Source of the DNA: Hymenobacter sp. YIM 151858-1
GTDB lineage: Bacteria; Bacteroidota; Bacteroidia; Cytophagales; Hymenobacteraceae
Length of the DNA: 64,000 nt
Assembly: GCF_025979705.1 (NCBI RefSeq)
Contig: NZ_CP110136.1
Coordinates: 434,001 to 498,000 of the forward strand
Direction of reading: 5' to 3'
The notes beneath the pieces were generated by a model. The model ran no database searches and was not told where the DNA came from. It saw nothing but the letters and a program-made list of their open reading frames with translations. This document shows, piece by piece, positions 39,546 through 48,229 of this stretch. How positions within the stretch are numbered: position 1 is the first letter of the stretch; every line of letters starts with the position of its first letter. The position numbers were made by a program, and so were the translations under genes.

Positions 39546-40595
39546 TTAGTCTTCCATGGCGCTTACCATAAAGGTGTTTTTCAGCCCGAGCCACAGCAGC
39601 CACAGGCCAATGCACCAGTACAGGTAAAAGCGGTAGTAATCGTGGGTGTTGCGGTAGCGCGTCAGCTTTACCTCGGTTTTCTCGAGCTGATCGATTTGGG
39701 CGAATACGCGCTGCAAGGCCGAGTTATCGGTGGCCCGGAAAAACTGGCCCGCGCCGGCCTCGGCAATCTGGCGCATGGTGGTTTCGTCGAGGCGGGTTTC
39801 CACGAACCTGGGGCGACCTTGCTCGTCGCGGCCGTAGGGCACGGTGCCGTCTTTGCCCAGGCCAATAGTGTAGAGCTTCAGCCCGAAAGCGTGGGCGAGC
39901 TGCGCGGCCGTCAGCGGGTCGAGCGAGCCGGCGGTGTTTTCGCCATCGGAGAGGAGGATGCACACCCGCGAGCGGCCCGGCGAGTTGCGCAGGCGGTTGG
40001 TGGCCACGCCCAGAGCGGTGCCAATGGCGGTGCCGTCGGTGGGGATCAGGCCCAGGCGCAAGTTGTTAAGCTCTTCGTTGAGCAGCTCGTAGTCGGTGGT
40101 GAGGGGCAGTACGGAGTAAGCGTCGCCGGCAAACGCCACCACGCCGATCCGGTCGCCGCGGCGGCCGCGCACAAACGCCTGCGCCATGCGCTTGGCCGCT
40201 TCCAGGCGGTTGGGCTGAAAATCCTGCAGCTCCATGGAGGCCGACACGTCGACGGCCAGCACGATATCAATGCCGCGGCCCGATTGCTCCACGCGCTCGT
40301 CGGTGCGTTGGGGGCGGGCCAGGGCCAGCAAGCCCATCATCAGGCTAAGCGCCAGCACCAAATCGGGCACAAAACGCAGCAACGAGCTCCAATGGCTGCG
40401 GGCCTGCCCCCGCACGAAGGCCACGCCGAGCTTACGGCGGCGGCGCTGGGCCAGGGCTTCGCGCAGCAGAAACAGCAGTGGTACAGCGGCCAGCAGCAAC
40501 AGCACCCGGGGGTAAGCCCAGGTGTAGCTGGTGAGGGTGGAGTAGCGGAGCCCATCGAACGCCGGTACTACTACTTGCTGCCAAAACTGCTCCAT
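39546..40595 (-). CDS. BatA-like von Willebrand factor A protein
   Basis: A 349-residue inner-membrane protein: N-terminal BatA domain with two membrane helices (VLLLLAAVPLLFLLREAL and LVLALSLMMGLLALARP), a vWA domain with MIDAS DVSASMELQDF (about 105) and downstream TDGTAIGTAL and LSDGENTAGSL, and a C-terminal membrane helix (YWCIGLWLLWLGLKNTFM). Bat proteins work with DUF58 and MoxR proteins in envelope stress tolerance. It is the last of three genes read leftward (DUF58, BatD-like, BatA). Confidence 0.92.
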   Translation of the reverse strand: MEQFWQQVVVPAFDGLRYSTLTSYTWAYPRVLLLLAAVPLLFLLREALAQRRRRKLGVAFVRGQARSHWSSLLRFVPDLVLALSLMMGLLALARPQRTDERVEQSGRGIDIVLAVDVSASMELQDFQPNRLEAAKRMAQAFVRGRRGDRIGVVAFAGDAYSVLPLTTDYELLNEELNNLRLGLIPTDGTAIGTALGVATNRLRNSPGRSRVCILLSDGENTAGSLDPLTAAQLAHAFGLKLYTIGLGKDGTVPYGRDEQGRPRFVETRLDETTMRQIAEAGAGQFFRATDNSALQRVFAQIDQLEKTEVKLTRYRNTHDYYRFYLYWCIGLWLLWLGLKNTFMVSAMED

Positions 40596-40672
40596 GCAGC
40601 CGGAAAGTTAAGCAGAAGCATTGGCAGCACCGCGGCGCCCTAGGTGCCATTGGGCCGAAACCGCGCCGGCAC

Positions 40673-41641
40673 CTAGGCGCCGCGCAGCGACGCGGTGCGC
40701 ACCAATTGGTAGCGGCGGTCGGCAAAGCGGCGGAGCAGCTCCAGGGCGTGGTCGGTTTGCTCGGCGGCTTCGTCGGGCAGCTGGTTGCCGTAAATCATGC
40801 GGTCGGAGAGGCGCAGGGCCGTGGCCACGTCGGAGTCGCCCTGGTAATGGGCTACAATCTCGCGGGTGGTTAGGGTATTCAGCGAGTTGCCTTCGAGGCG
40901 GGCCAGGTAGTTTTTCCAGAGCGTGATGGAGCGCTCCATGTTGGCGAGCGAGCGGCTCAGCTGAAAACGCTCCAAGTGGCGGGCGTACTGCGCCATAAAA
41001 TACACGTGGTTGCGGGCCATGCGGTAGCGCCGGTAGCGCTGGCGCAGGTTGCGCCCAAACGTCCACCAGATTACGCCCGCTACGGCCAGTACCGCCAGAG
41101 CCCCGGCAATCCAGTAGGGGTAATTAAACAGCGGCTCAACGGGCAAAGGGCGCAAATCCTGTCGCAGCGGGGGCAGGTCGGCGCCGGGGGCCACGGTGGG
41201 GGCGGTGCGTACCAACCGCACGGCGGCGGGCGCGGCGTACAAGAGCACGGTGTCGCGGCCGCGCAGCACCGTTACGGGCACTTGCAGCTGCTGCACCGAG
41301 TCGAGCGAAAACGTGCGCAGCGTGTAGCGGCACCGGTCAAGACTGATGCCGTTGCGGGTGCGCGTGGGCCAGTACTCGCGCCGCACGTACTCAAACGGCT
41401 TAAACCCGGCCGTGGAATCGGGAAAAACGACATTGAGCGCGGGCTCGTGCCGGAAGGTCAGCTCAAACTCCACCAACTCGCCAACCCTCGCCGCAGGGCG
41501 CAGAAAACGGCCTTTCGGCAGCGAGTCGGGCACGGAGGCGGGCGGGGTGGCAGGTGCCTTTGCCGGGGCTTGCGCACCGGCACCTAGGGCGCCGAACAGC
41601 AACCCCAGCAGCCACAACCAACGAACTACGCGCAGCTGCAT
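40673..41641 (-). CDS. Bat-operon membrane protein (BatD-like)
   Basis: A 322-residue protein with signal peptide (RVVRWLWLLGLLFGALGAGA), a periplasmic beta domain (AARVGELVEFELTFRHEP, about 48), one membrane helix at about 195 (YWIAGALAVLAVAGVIWWTF), and a cytoplasmic helical part resembling the C-terminal domain of BatD/DUF4381 proteins (SRSLANMERSITLWKNYLAR). The start ATG overlaps the stop of the DUF58 gene (TGATG), so they are translationally coupled. Its position between DUF58 and BatA supports the assignment; sequence support is moderate. Confidence 0.72.
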   Translation of the reverse strand: MQLRVVRWLWLLGLLFGALGAGAQAPAKAPATPPASVPDSLPKGRFLRPAARVGELVEFELTFRHEPALNVVFPDSTAGFKPFEYVRREYWPTRTRNGISLDRCRYTLRTFSLDSVQQLQVPVTVLRGRDTVLLYAAPAAVRLVRTAPTVAPGADLPPLRQDLRPLPVEPLFNYPYWIAGALAVLAVAGVIWWTFGRNLRQRYRRYRMARNHVYFMAQYARHLERFQLSRSLANMERSITLWKNYLARLEGNSLNTLTTREIVAHYQGDSDVATALRLSDRMIYGNQLPDEAAEQTDHALELLRRFADRRYQLVRTASLRGA

Positions 41642-42564
41642 CAGGAAGCGGGCGAAGCCTGAGGTTGAGCGCCGCGGCGGTTGCGCAGGCGAAACAAATT
41701 GAGCAGCTGCGGCACGTAATCGACATCGGTAGCGATGCTGAGAAACGACGTGCGGTGGCGGCGGCAAATCTGGCCGATTTGCTCGCGGTTTTGCTCGTAG
41801 GTAGCGCGGTAGCGTGCCCGCCACGCCTTGGAGGAGGTATTTACCCACACGGTGCGGCCGGTTTCCTCGTCGCGCAAGGGCACAATACCCAGGGGCGGAA
41901 ACTCCTGCTCGCGGCGGTCGTGCAGCTGCACCACAATCAAGTCGTGCTTGCGGGCCAGCATGGTCAGCTCGCGTTCGTATTCGGTGTCGATGAAGTCGGA
42001 GAGGAGCAGCACGAGGCTCCGGCGCTTCAGCAGACCCAGGGCCTGCCGGATGCCCGCGGCCACGTTGGTGCCGGGGCTCTGCGGCTCCAGCCCGAACACC
42101 GATTTGATAAGCGCATAAGCGTGGCGCAAGCCTTTGCCGGGCGGCAGGTACAGCTCCTTCTGATCGGAAAAAGCCAGTACGCCCAGCTGGGCATCCTGCC
42201 GCGCCGCCGACAGGGCCAGAATGCCGCAGATTTCGCGGGCCACATCGAGCTTGCGGCGGCCTTCGGCCCCCACGCGCTGCGAGCGGCTCACGTCGAGCAG
42301 CAGCAGCACCGATTGCTCGCGCTCCTCCTTGTACGTTTTCACGAAGGTGCCGTGGCCTTTGGCCGTTACGGCCCAGTCGATGGCGCGCACTTCGTCGCCG
42401 TACTGGTACAGGCGCACCTCGTCGAACTCCAGCCCGGTGCCCTTGAACACCGAGTGAAAGTCGCCCTGCAGCTGGGCATCCACCACCTTGCGGATGCGGA
42501 TTTCGAGCTGGCGCAGGCGCCGCAAAATGCTTTGAAGGGAGTTGTCGGGGCTGGGCTGACTCAT
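41641..42564 (-). CDS. DUF58 domain protein of the Bat operon
   Basis: A 307-residue protein with an N-terminal helix (LQSILRRLRQLEIRIRKVVD) and the DUF58 signature EFDEVRLYQYGDEVRAIDWA at about 48-68, followed by vWA strands (SVLLLLDVSRSQRVG, VLLLSDFIDTEYERE). It begins the leftward Bat operon and overlaps the next gene by one base. The MoxR ATPase gene that usually precedes it is not here; the divergent gene at 42615 takes that place. It is a different subfamily from the DUF58 protein at 22346. Confidence 0.92.
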   Translation of the reverse strand: MSQPSPDNSLQSILRRLRQLEIRIRKVVDAQLQGDFHSVFKGTGLEFDEVRLYQYGDEVRAIDWAVTAKGHGTFVKTYKEEREQSVLLLLDVSRSQRVGAEGRRKLDVAREICGILALSAARQDAQLGVLAFSDQKELYLPPGKGLRHAYALIKSVFGLEPQSPGTNVAAGIRQALGLLKRRSLVLLLSDFIDTEYERELTMLARKHDLIVVQLHDRREQEFPPLGIVPLRDEETGRTVWVNTSSKAWRARYRATYEQNREQIGQICRRHRTSFLSIATDVDYVPQLLNLFRLRNRRGAQPQASPAS

Positions 42565-42602
42565 GAGCGGTGGCTAAAATAACGCGTTGGAACCGCAGCT
42601 GT

Positions 42603-42610
42603 TATTTTTG
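42603..42610 (+). promoter_or_regulatory. -7 box four bases before the DUF4296 start
   Basis: tatttttg, exact TAnnTTTG, four bases before GTG 42615. It supports that start over the upstream GTG at 42570 and implies a leaderless mRNA. Confidence 0.6.
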
Positions 42611-42614
42611 GGCC

Positions 42615-42974
42615 GTGAAGAATCCTCTGATTGTATTCGTTTTGTTGCTGAACACGCTGCTGTTCAGCCAGTGCGACCGGCCCGAAGAGCCCGCGCGCCC
42701 CGCCCAATTGTTGCCCCGCGACAAGATGGTGCGCATACTCGTGGATTTGCACCTGACTGAAGCCCGCGTAGAAAACGCCGGCACCACCCCCGATTCGGCC
42801 CGCGCTTTGTTTCTGCGCGAGTCGAAGAACCTGTACCGCCGCCACAACACCACCGAGCCAGTATTCCGGCAAAGTATGCGGTACTACGCCATCCACGGCA
42901 AGGACCTGGAGGAGATTTACGGCGTGGTGATTGACAGCATCAGCGCCCGCGAGGTAAAGCTGCCGCGGCAGTAA
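42615..42974 (+). CDS. DUF4296 family lipoprotein
   Basis: A 119-residue lipoprotein from GTG 42615: signal peptide KNPLIVFVLLLNTLLFSQC with lipidated Cys20, then the DUF4296 domain (LPRDKMVRILVDLHLTEARV, about 33, and EPVFRQSMRYYAIHGKDLEE IY region, about 80). The family is small, helical and limited to Bacteroidota; function unknown. The start is chosen because it gives a clean signal peptide and lies next to a promoter box. Divergent from the Bat operon. Confidence 0.85.
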   Translation: MKNPLIVFVLLLNTLLFSQCDRPEEPARPAQLLPRDKMVRILVDLHLTEARVENAGTTPDSARALFLRESKNLYRRHNTTEPVFRQSMRYYAIHGKDLEEIYGVVIDSISAREVKLPRQ

Positions 42975-43008
42975 CCCGACGGTAGCCCACGCTACACGCG
43001 TTGCCGCC

Positions 43009-43362
43009 TTACGCCAGGCGGCTGCCGTTGGGCACGGGGCCGGCCAGCGAAGCCAGCACAATATGGCCTTCGGCATCGGGGGCGCCGGTTACCAGCACCT
43101 CGGAGCGGAACGGGCCGATTTGTTTTGATGGGAAGTTAACCACGCAAAGCACCTGCCGGCCCACGAGGGTTTCGGGGGTGTAGTGCCTGGTAATCTGGGC
43201 ACTCGACTTCTTCAGGCCTAGCTCGGGGCCTAGGTCGAGGAGCAGCTGATAAGCCGGCTTGCGCGCTTCGGGGAAGGGGCGGGCCTCCACAATGGTGCCC
43301 ACGCGGATATCCACGCGCTCGAAGTCGGACCAGGTAATTACAGAAGGTTGTTCGGCTGACAT
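43009..43362 (-). CDS. csaA: CsaA-type tRNA-binding/chaperone protein
   Basis: A 117-residue homodimer-type OB-fold protein. [20 protein letters not shown] is the first strand pair, then [19 protein letters not shown] and [20 protein letters not shown], and the end [19 protein letters not shown]. This is the full CsaA layout, related to the C-terminal domain of MetG. CsaA has been reported to bind tRNA and to help protein export. The start ATG 43362 follows a near-consensus -7 box by four bases (minus strand taccttgc at 43367-43374). Confidence 0.92.
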   Translation of the reverse strand: MSAEQPSVITWSDFERVDIRVGTIVEARPFPEARKPAYQLLLDLGPELGLKKSSAQITRHYTPETLVGRQVLCVVNFPSKQIGPFRSEVLVTGAPDAEGHIVLASLAGPVPNGSRLA

Positions 43363-43435
43363 GGCCGCAAGGTACGCGGGGCAGTTGTAGCGCGGAACCG
43401 AAGGTCGGCGTAGCCAACGGATTTGCGCGCCGCGT

Positions 43436-44074
43436 TTATTGGCCGCCGCTGGTGCTGGCTGCCGTAGCCTCGGGCGCGGCAAAAGCCTGCAACTGCGTGA
43501 GGCGCTGCTGCACCTGCTCGTGCCAGGCTTTTTGCTTTATCAGGTTCAGGCCGTGGTTGGTTTCTACGTCGTAGCGTTGCTGCTCGCGCTGCCAGGCCGT
43601 AATGGCCACCTTCATCAGGTTGTTGAAGGCCGGTTGCAGCCGCTCGCAGTCGAACTTGATGGTTTGCAGGCGCTGGCGCAGCATGCGGGCGTGCACCTCC
43701 GTGAGGTCGAAGTGTACTTGCTCGTGGTGGAGCAGGGCGGCCGAAGCGGTTTGCGGCGCCTTCACCCACGATTCAGTAGGCGTGAAGGTGGCCTGCACGT
43801 TGGCTGAGAAAACGTAGTCTTTGCAGCCAATTTGCGCGCCAATGTTGGCCGTGGTAAGGGCGTGCAGCGGATCGGCGGTGTTGGGACGGGCTTTGAAATC
43901 GGCCCAGGTAAGCGGGCGTTTGGCCGACCAGGCCAGTAGCTCGGGCTTGGCTTGGGCGGCGGGCTGTTGCTGCTGCACCGCGGGTTTGGGAGCTACCTGC
44001 TGCTGGGCAGGTGCGGTAAACGGAAGCGCCAAAAAAGAACGCAGAAGCAGCGGGAAGAGCAGCAGATCGAGCAT
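43436..44074 (-). CDS. DUF922 putative zinc protease, secreted
   Basis: A 212-residue protein. Signal-like N-terminus ([20 protein letters not shown]), a Gln/Pro-rich linker, and a DUF922 domain with [20 protein letters not shown] (about 55) and the metal-binding [16 protein letters not shown] (about 117) as HExxH-like HxxxH. The last 20 residues are low complexity. Zinc binding is predicted from the motif; activity is not shown for the family. It lies 70 bases from csaA with a half copy of a dispersed repeat (43383-43432) overlapping its stop. Confidence 0.82.
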   Translation of the reverse strand: MLDLLLFPLLLRSFLALPFTAPAQQQVAPKPAVQQQQPAAQAKPELLAWSAKRPLTWADFKARPNTADPLHALTTANIGAQIGCKDYVFSANVQATFTPTESWVKAPQTASAALLHHEQVHFDLTEVHARMLRQRLQTIKFDCERLQPAFNNLMKVAITAWQREQQRYDVETNHGLNLIKQKAWHEQVQQRLTQLQAFAAPEATAASTSGGQ

Positions 44075-44113
44075 AAATCGAAACCTAGGAAAGCGAAGCT
44101 ACGTACTGCCGCG

Positions 44114-45493
44114 CTAACGCGCGAGCACGGCACTTTCGTTCATTGCCGAACCGGCCACGGGAGCAGCTTGCGTTTCGCGGGCGAAGCGGCGTAATAAGAT
44201 AGCAGCTACCGACGAAAGGCCCACCAGCAGGCCCACCCAAACGCCCTGCGCGCCCCAATCGAGCCAAAAGCCGAGCACGTAGCTGAGCGGCAGCGCCAGC
44301 ACCCAGTAGGAAAGCAGGGCCACCAGCGAAGGCACCTTCACGTCTTCGAGCCCGCGCAAGGCACCCAGGCCCACCACTTGCAGGCCATCGGAAATCTGGA
44401 ACAAGGCCGCAATCAGCAGCAGACTAGCCGCTTGGGCCACCACGGCCGGGTCGGAATTGTAGAAAAGCGGGACGTAATGACGGGCCACCACCAGCAGCAG
44501 CCCGCACGTTGCCATGAACAGGAAAGTGAGCAGGTAGGCCGTGAAGCCCGCCCGGCGTGCCCCGGCCAGGTCGCCGATGCCGCGCAGGTTGCCCACCCGA
44601 ATGGTGGCCGCCGTGGCTACGCCGCTCACGGCCATAAACGTTACCGAGGCTACGTTGATGGCAATTTGGTGGGCGGCCTGCGTGCTGGCGCCCAACCAGC
44701 CCGCCATGATGGCCGAAACGCTGAACGCGCCTACCTCAAACACCAAATGCGCCCCAATGGGCAAGCCGATATCGAGCAGCCGGCGCTGAATGTGCCACTC
44801 GGGCTGCCAGCTGACGATGGCCTCGCGGTAGGGGCGCAGGCGCCCGGCGCGCAGCACATACGCCGCCATGAGCGCGGCCATAATTACGCGAGCAATGAGG
44901 GTGGCCCAGGCGGCGCCCATCATGCCGAGGTTGGGGGCGCCCAGGCGGCCGTACACGAAAGCGTAGCACAGCACGGCATTTATCACGTTGGCCAGTACCG
45001 ACAGTATCATGGCCTGGCGCGTGAGGCCCAGGCCTTCGGCAAACTGCCGGAAACCCTGAAACACCATCAGCGGAATGAGCGACAGGAACATGACGCGCAC
45101 CCACGGCGCGGCCAGCGCCACCACCTCGGCTGGTTGGTTCAGGTACTTCAGCAATGGCGTAATCAGCCAGCCCAAGCCGGCCAACGCTACTCCCGCAACC
45201 GTGCTCATGATTACGCCGCCCGTAAGCAGCTGGCCCAGGCGGGCAATGTCGCGCTGGCCATCGGCGGCCGCTACCAGGGGCGTAATGCCCATCGAAAGGC
45301 CCATACCCAGCACCATCAGCAAAGTGGTAACGCTTACGCCCAACGAAACCGCCGCCAGCGGCACCGTGCCGGTGTGGCCCACCACCATGCTGTCGACCAC
45401 ATTCACGAGCACGTGGCCCAACTGGCTGAGCATTACGGGGTAAGCAAGCAGCAGAGTGGGGCGGATGTGCGGGCGCAACGAAGTCAGAGCCAT
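44114..45493 (-). CDS. MATE family multidrug efflux transporter
   Basis: A 459-residue transporter with 12 membrane helices in two MatE repeats. LLLAYPVMLSQLGHVLVNVV and DSMVVGHTGTVPLAAVSLGV are TM1-2; IGLPIGAHLVFEVGAFSVSA begins the second repeat; a final helix ends at LLVGLSSVAAILLRRF. It exports cationic or aromatic compounds using Na+ or H+. Start ATG 45493 is chosen because an exact -7 box lies at 45517-45524, just inside the longer open frame; the leader is then about 17 bases. Confidence 0.93.
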   Translation of the reverse strand: MALTSLRPHIRPTLLLAYPVMLSQLGHVLVNVVDSMVVGHTGTVPLAAVSLGVSVTTLLMVLGMGLSMGITPLVAAADGQRDIARLGQLLTGGVIMSTVAGVALAGLGWLITPLLKYLNQPAEVVALAAPWVRVMFLSLIPLMVFQGFRQFAEGLGLTRQAMILSVLANVINAVLCYAFVYGRLGAPNLGMMGAAWATLIARVIMAALMAAYVLRAGRLRPYREAIVSWQPEWHIQRRLLDIGLPIGAHLVFEVGAFSVSAIMAGWLGASTQAAHQIAINVASVTFMAVSGVATAATIRVGNLRGIGDLAGARRAGFTAYLLTFLFMATCGLLLVVARHYVPLFYNSDPAVVAQAASLLLIAALFQISDGLQVVGLGALRGLEDVKVPSLVALLSYWVLALPLSYVLGFWLDWGAQGVWVGLLVGLSSVAAILLRRFARETQAAPVAGSAMNESAVLAR

Positions 45494-45516
45494 AACCAAA
45501 GCGAGTAAGCGAACCA

Positions 45517-45524
45517 CAAAGGTA
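45517..45524 (-). promoter_or_regulatory. -7 box of the MATE gene
   Basis: On the minus strand tacctttg, 23 bases before ATG 45493. It rules out the upstream GTG at 45529 as the start of the main transcript. Confidence 0.55.
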
Positions 45525-45620
45525 ACCACCCGGCCGGCTCCCTAGGTGGCGAGCGGGCCGGGCAGCAGCTACGCAATTGGTTGGGGCGGCGTTAGCAGTG
45601 CGGGAACGACTAAGCCGGAA

Positions 45621-45741
45621 TGTAGCGCGGGCTTTAGCCCGCGTTGGCCTGAACGAAATCTTAGGGCGAAACCGTGCAGGACCAACCGTTCAGGCCAACG
45701 CGGGCTGAACCGCAGGAAGGCGTAGCCAAGCCCGCGCTACT
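45621..45741. repeat. Dispersed inverted repeat
   Basis: Left tgtagcgcgggctttagccc gcgttggcctgaacg and right cgttcaggccaacgcgggct ... gcccgcgctac are inverted copies. The same words occur at 29318 and 57389. Non-coding, between the MATE and egtD genes. Confidence 0.8.
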
Positions 45742-45749
45742 GCGCGCAG

Positions 45750-46850
45750 TTAGCCCTGCGGCGCGAAGAGCACGTCGGCAAACCACTGTTGCTCGTCGGT
45801 GAACACCTGCTGCACCGCCAACCCCGCGGCGGCACCTAGGGCCTCAATTTGTGGCAGCGTGAACTTGTAGGAGTTTTCGGTATGGATCGTCTCCCAGGCG
45901 GCAAATGCAAAGCTGCGACCTAGGGCCGCCACGTGCACCTGCTGCGCCCGGCGGCTCACGAGGTACGAGCGGATAACGCCCACCTGCGGGTCGTAGTCGG
46001 TAAAATGCTCCCACTGCCCTAGGTCGAAATCGGCGCCCAGCTCGCGGTTGAGGCGCGTGAGCAGGTTCAGGTTGAACGCGGCCGTTACGCCTTGGGCGTC
46101 GTCGTAGGCGGCGCGGATCTGGCGCGGGTTTTTTTGCAAATCGAACCCGATGAGCAGGCGGTCGTTGGGGGTGAGCTGGCTGCTGAGCGCACGCAGGAAC
46201 TGCTGCCGGGCCTCGGGATGAAAGTTGCCGATGTTGGAACCCAGGAACAGCACCGCTTTGCGGCCTGCCTGCGTGCGCATCTGGGTCAGGGCTGCCGCGT
46301 ATTCCGCCACCAACGGTTGCACCTGCAGCGCGGGCATTTCGTGGCGCAGGCTGCTGGCTAAGCCCTCCAGGGCCGAAGCCGAAATGTCGACGGGCGCATA
46401 GACGACATTTGTGCCCGTATCGAGCAATTGGCGCAGCAGAATTTTAGTTTTCAACCCGTCACCGGCGCCGAGCTCCAGCAAGTGAAAAGCGTCCTCGTTT
46501 TCCGGGGTTAAAGCCGTGCAAATAGCTTCGCGGTGTCGGGTAAGCAGCTGAAACTCGGTGCGGGTGGGGTAATACTCCGGCAGCTCCATGATCTGCTGGA
46601 ACAAGCGGCTCCCGGCCTCGTCGTAGAAATACATCGACGACAACGCCCGCTGCGGTTTGCTGAGGCCCTCGAGCACGTGCTGCGCTAGTTCATTGTTCGT
46701 TGCTCGGTTTTCGTTGTTTGTTGTCCGTTGTTCGCTTTCCGACTCGGGTTTGTCGTTGTGCAACGCTGGTTGCGCTTGGGTTACGGCTGAAGCATCAGCA
46801 GCCAACGGGCTGGCGGCCGGGCCGGAAACAGAAGAAATAGGTGCAGACAT
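45750..46850 (-). CDS. egtD: L-histidine N-alpha-methyltransferase (EgtD)
   Basis: A 366-residue SAM-dependent enzyme that trimethylates histidine to hercynine, the first step of ergothioneine synthesis. LSSMYFYDEAGSRLFQQIME and LPEYYPTRTEFQLL (about 65-100) mark the substrate domain; LLELGAGDGLKTKILL (about 120) is the SAM loop; FLGSNIGNFHPEARQQFLRA and ENSYKFTLPQIEALGAAAGL follow. Start ATG 46850 is used; the first 55 residues are an unusual Ser/Asn/Glu-rich extension (RTTNNENRATNNE) derived from a DNA repeat. It follows egtB by about 57 bases. Confidence 0.92.
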   Translation of the reverse strand: MSAPISSVSGPAASPLAADASAVTQAQPALHNDKPESESEQRTTNNENRATNNELAQHVLEGLSKPQRALSSMYFYDEAGSRLFQQIMELPEYYPTRTEFQLLTRHREAICTALTPENEDAFHLLELGAGDGLKTKILLRQLLDTGTNVVYAPVDISASALEGLASSLRHEMPALQVQPLVAEYAAALTQMRTQAGRKAVLFLGSNIGNFHPEARQQFLRALSSQLTPNDRLLIGFDLQKNPRQIRAAYDDAQGVTAAFNLNLLTRLNRELGADFDLGQWEHFTDYDPQVGVIRSYLVSRRAQQVHVAALGRSFAFAAWETIHTENSYKFTLPQIEALGAAAGLAVQQVFTDEQQWFADVLFAPQG

Positions 46851-46910
46851 AAATGCAGAAAAGCCGAAAACGAAAAACGAACAACCAATAACGAACAACG
46901 AGAACCCTAC
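46690..46910. repeat. Degenerate gttcgttg-type repeats around the egtD start
   Basis: Blocks of gttcgttg/cgttgtttgttg words at 46684-46740 (inside egtD) and their inverted counterparts (aaaacgaaaaacgaacaac) at 46864-46905 (between egtD and egtB). They encode the Asn/Glu-rich extension of EgtD. Confidence 0.6.
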
Positions 46911-48229
46911 CGCACCAGCCGGATGCCGGTGTACTGCCAGCGCTTATCGGGATGGAAGAAGTTGCGGTAGCTCAGCCGAATGTGGCTTGCGGGCGTAGCG
47001 CACGAGCCACCGCGCAGCACCATCTGGTTGATCATGAACTTGCCGTTGTACTCGCCCAGGGCGCCGGGCGCTTTCTGATAGCCGGGGTAGGGGTGGTAGG
47101 CCGAGTACGTCCACTCCCAACAGTCGCCGAGCAGCTGGTGGCACTGCGTGGGGTCGGCGGAGGCGGGCACGGGCGTTGGGTCGAAGCGGTTGCTTTCCAG
47201 AAACTGAGCCGCCCCACCATCGGGCGCAAAGTGCCGCGCCGCCAGCTCCCACTCCTGCTCGGTGGGCAGGCGCGCCCCGGCCCAATGCGCGTAGGCATCG
47301 GCCTCGTAAAAGCTGACGTGCGTAACGGGTGCGGCCGGGTCGAGGGGCTGCAGGCCGTGGTGCGTAAAGCGGTGCCAGCTGCCATTGGGCTGCTCCACCC
47401 AGTACAGCGGCGCCTGCCAGCCTTGCTGCTGCACCAAATCCCAGCCTTCGCCCAGCCAGTACCGGAAATCACGGTAGCCGCCGGCCTCCACAAACTGCAG
47501 GTATTCGGCGTTGGTAACCAGGCGGTTTTGCATCTGAAAAGCCTCCACGTACACCGCGTGCGCCGCTAGCTCGTTATCAAAGCAAAAGCCGGGAGGGTCG
47601 CCGGCTTCGGGCTGGTAACCGATGGTGCCTAGGCCGCCGGGTACTGGCAGCCACGCCGGAGCCGGGGCGGCCACCGTTGCGGGCAGCACTGCGTTCGGCT
47701 CGCCCCAGTAGGAGGGCGCCAGCGGGTTGGTGCTGAGGATGTATTTGATGTCGGTAACGAGCAACTCCTGGTGCTGCTGCTCGTGCTGCAGGCCCAGCTC
47801 CAGCACTTCGGCAAAGGGGGCATCGGCCACGGTGGGGTACGGCGCCAGCAGCTGCTGCATGTGCTCGTCGACGTAGGCGCGGTAGGCGTACACATCAGCC
47901 AAAGGCGGGCGCGACAGGGTGCCGCGGTCGGCGCGGTTTACGCGCGACCCCAGCGAGTTGTAGTACGAGTTGAACAAGTAGGCGTACTGCGGGTGGTACA
48001 CGCGGTAGCCGGGCAAGTGCTCCTTCAGCAGAAACGTTTCGAAAAACCACGTGGTGTGGGCCAGGTGCCACTTGGGCGGGCTCACATCGATAATGGGCTG
48101 CACCACGGTGTCTTCGGGCAGCAAGGGGCGGCACAGCGCCTCGGTTTGGGCGCGCACGGCGGCGTAGCGTTCGGCAACGGTGGCAGCGGCACTAACCGCG
48201 GGAGGGGCTGAAGCGGCAACGGAAGACAT
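46907..48229 (-). CDS. egtB: Ergothioneine biosynthesis protein EgtB
   Basis: A 440-residue non-haem iron sulfoxide synthase that joins hercynine to a thiol. N-terminal DinB-like domain with the metal ligands LAHTTWFFETFLL (about 52) and LELGLQHEQQHQELLVTDIK (about 140, HxxxHxE); C-terminal FGE-sulfatase domain (about 190-440) with PGFCFDNELAAHAVYV, FRYWLGEGWDLVQQQGWQAP, RLPTEQEWELAARH, LGDCWEWTYSAYHPYPGY and the ending YTGIRLVR. Start ATG 48229 (MSSVAASAPP). First gene of the egtB-egtD pair. The thiol used (cysteine or gamma-glutamylcysteine) cannot be told. Confidence 0.95.
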   Translation of the reverse strand: MSSVAASAPPAVSAAATVAERYAAVRAQTEALCRPLLPEDTVVQPIIDVSPPKWHLAHTTWFFETFLLKEHLPGYRVYHPQYAYLFNSYYNSLGSRVNRADRGTLSRPPLADVYAYRAYVDEHMQQLLAPYPTVADAPFAEVLELGLQHEQQHQELLVTDIKYILSTNPLAPSYWGEPNAVLPATVAAPAPAWLPVPGGLGTIGYQPEAGDPPGFCFDNELAAHAVYVEAFQMQNRLVTNAEYLQFVEAGGYRDFRYWLGEGWDLVQQQGWQAPLYWVEQPNGSWHRFTHHGLQPLDPAAPVTHVSFYEADAYAHWAGARLPTEQEWELAARHFAPDGGAAQFLESNRFDPTPVPASADPTQCHQLLGDCWEWTYSAYHPYPGYQKAPGALGEYNGKFMINQMVLRGGSCATPASHIRLSYRNFFHPDKRWQYTGIRLVR

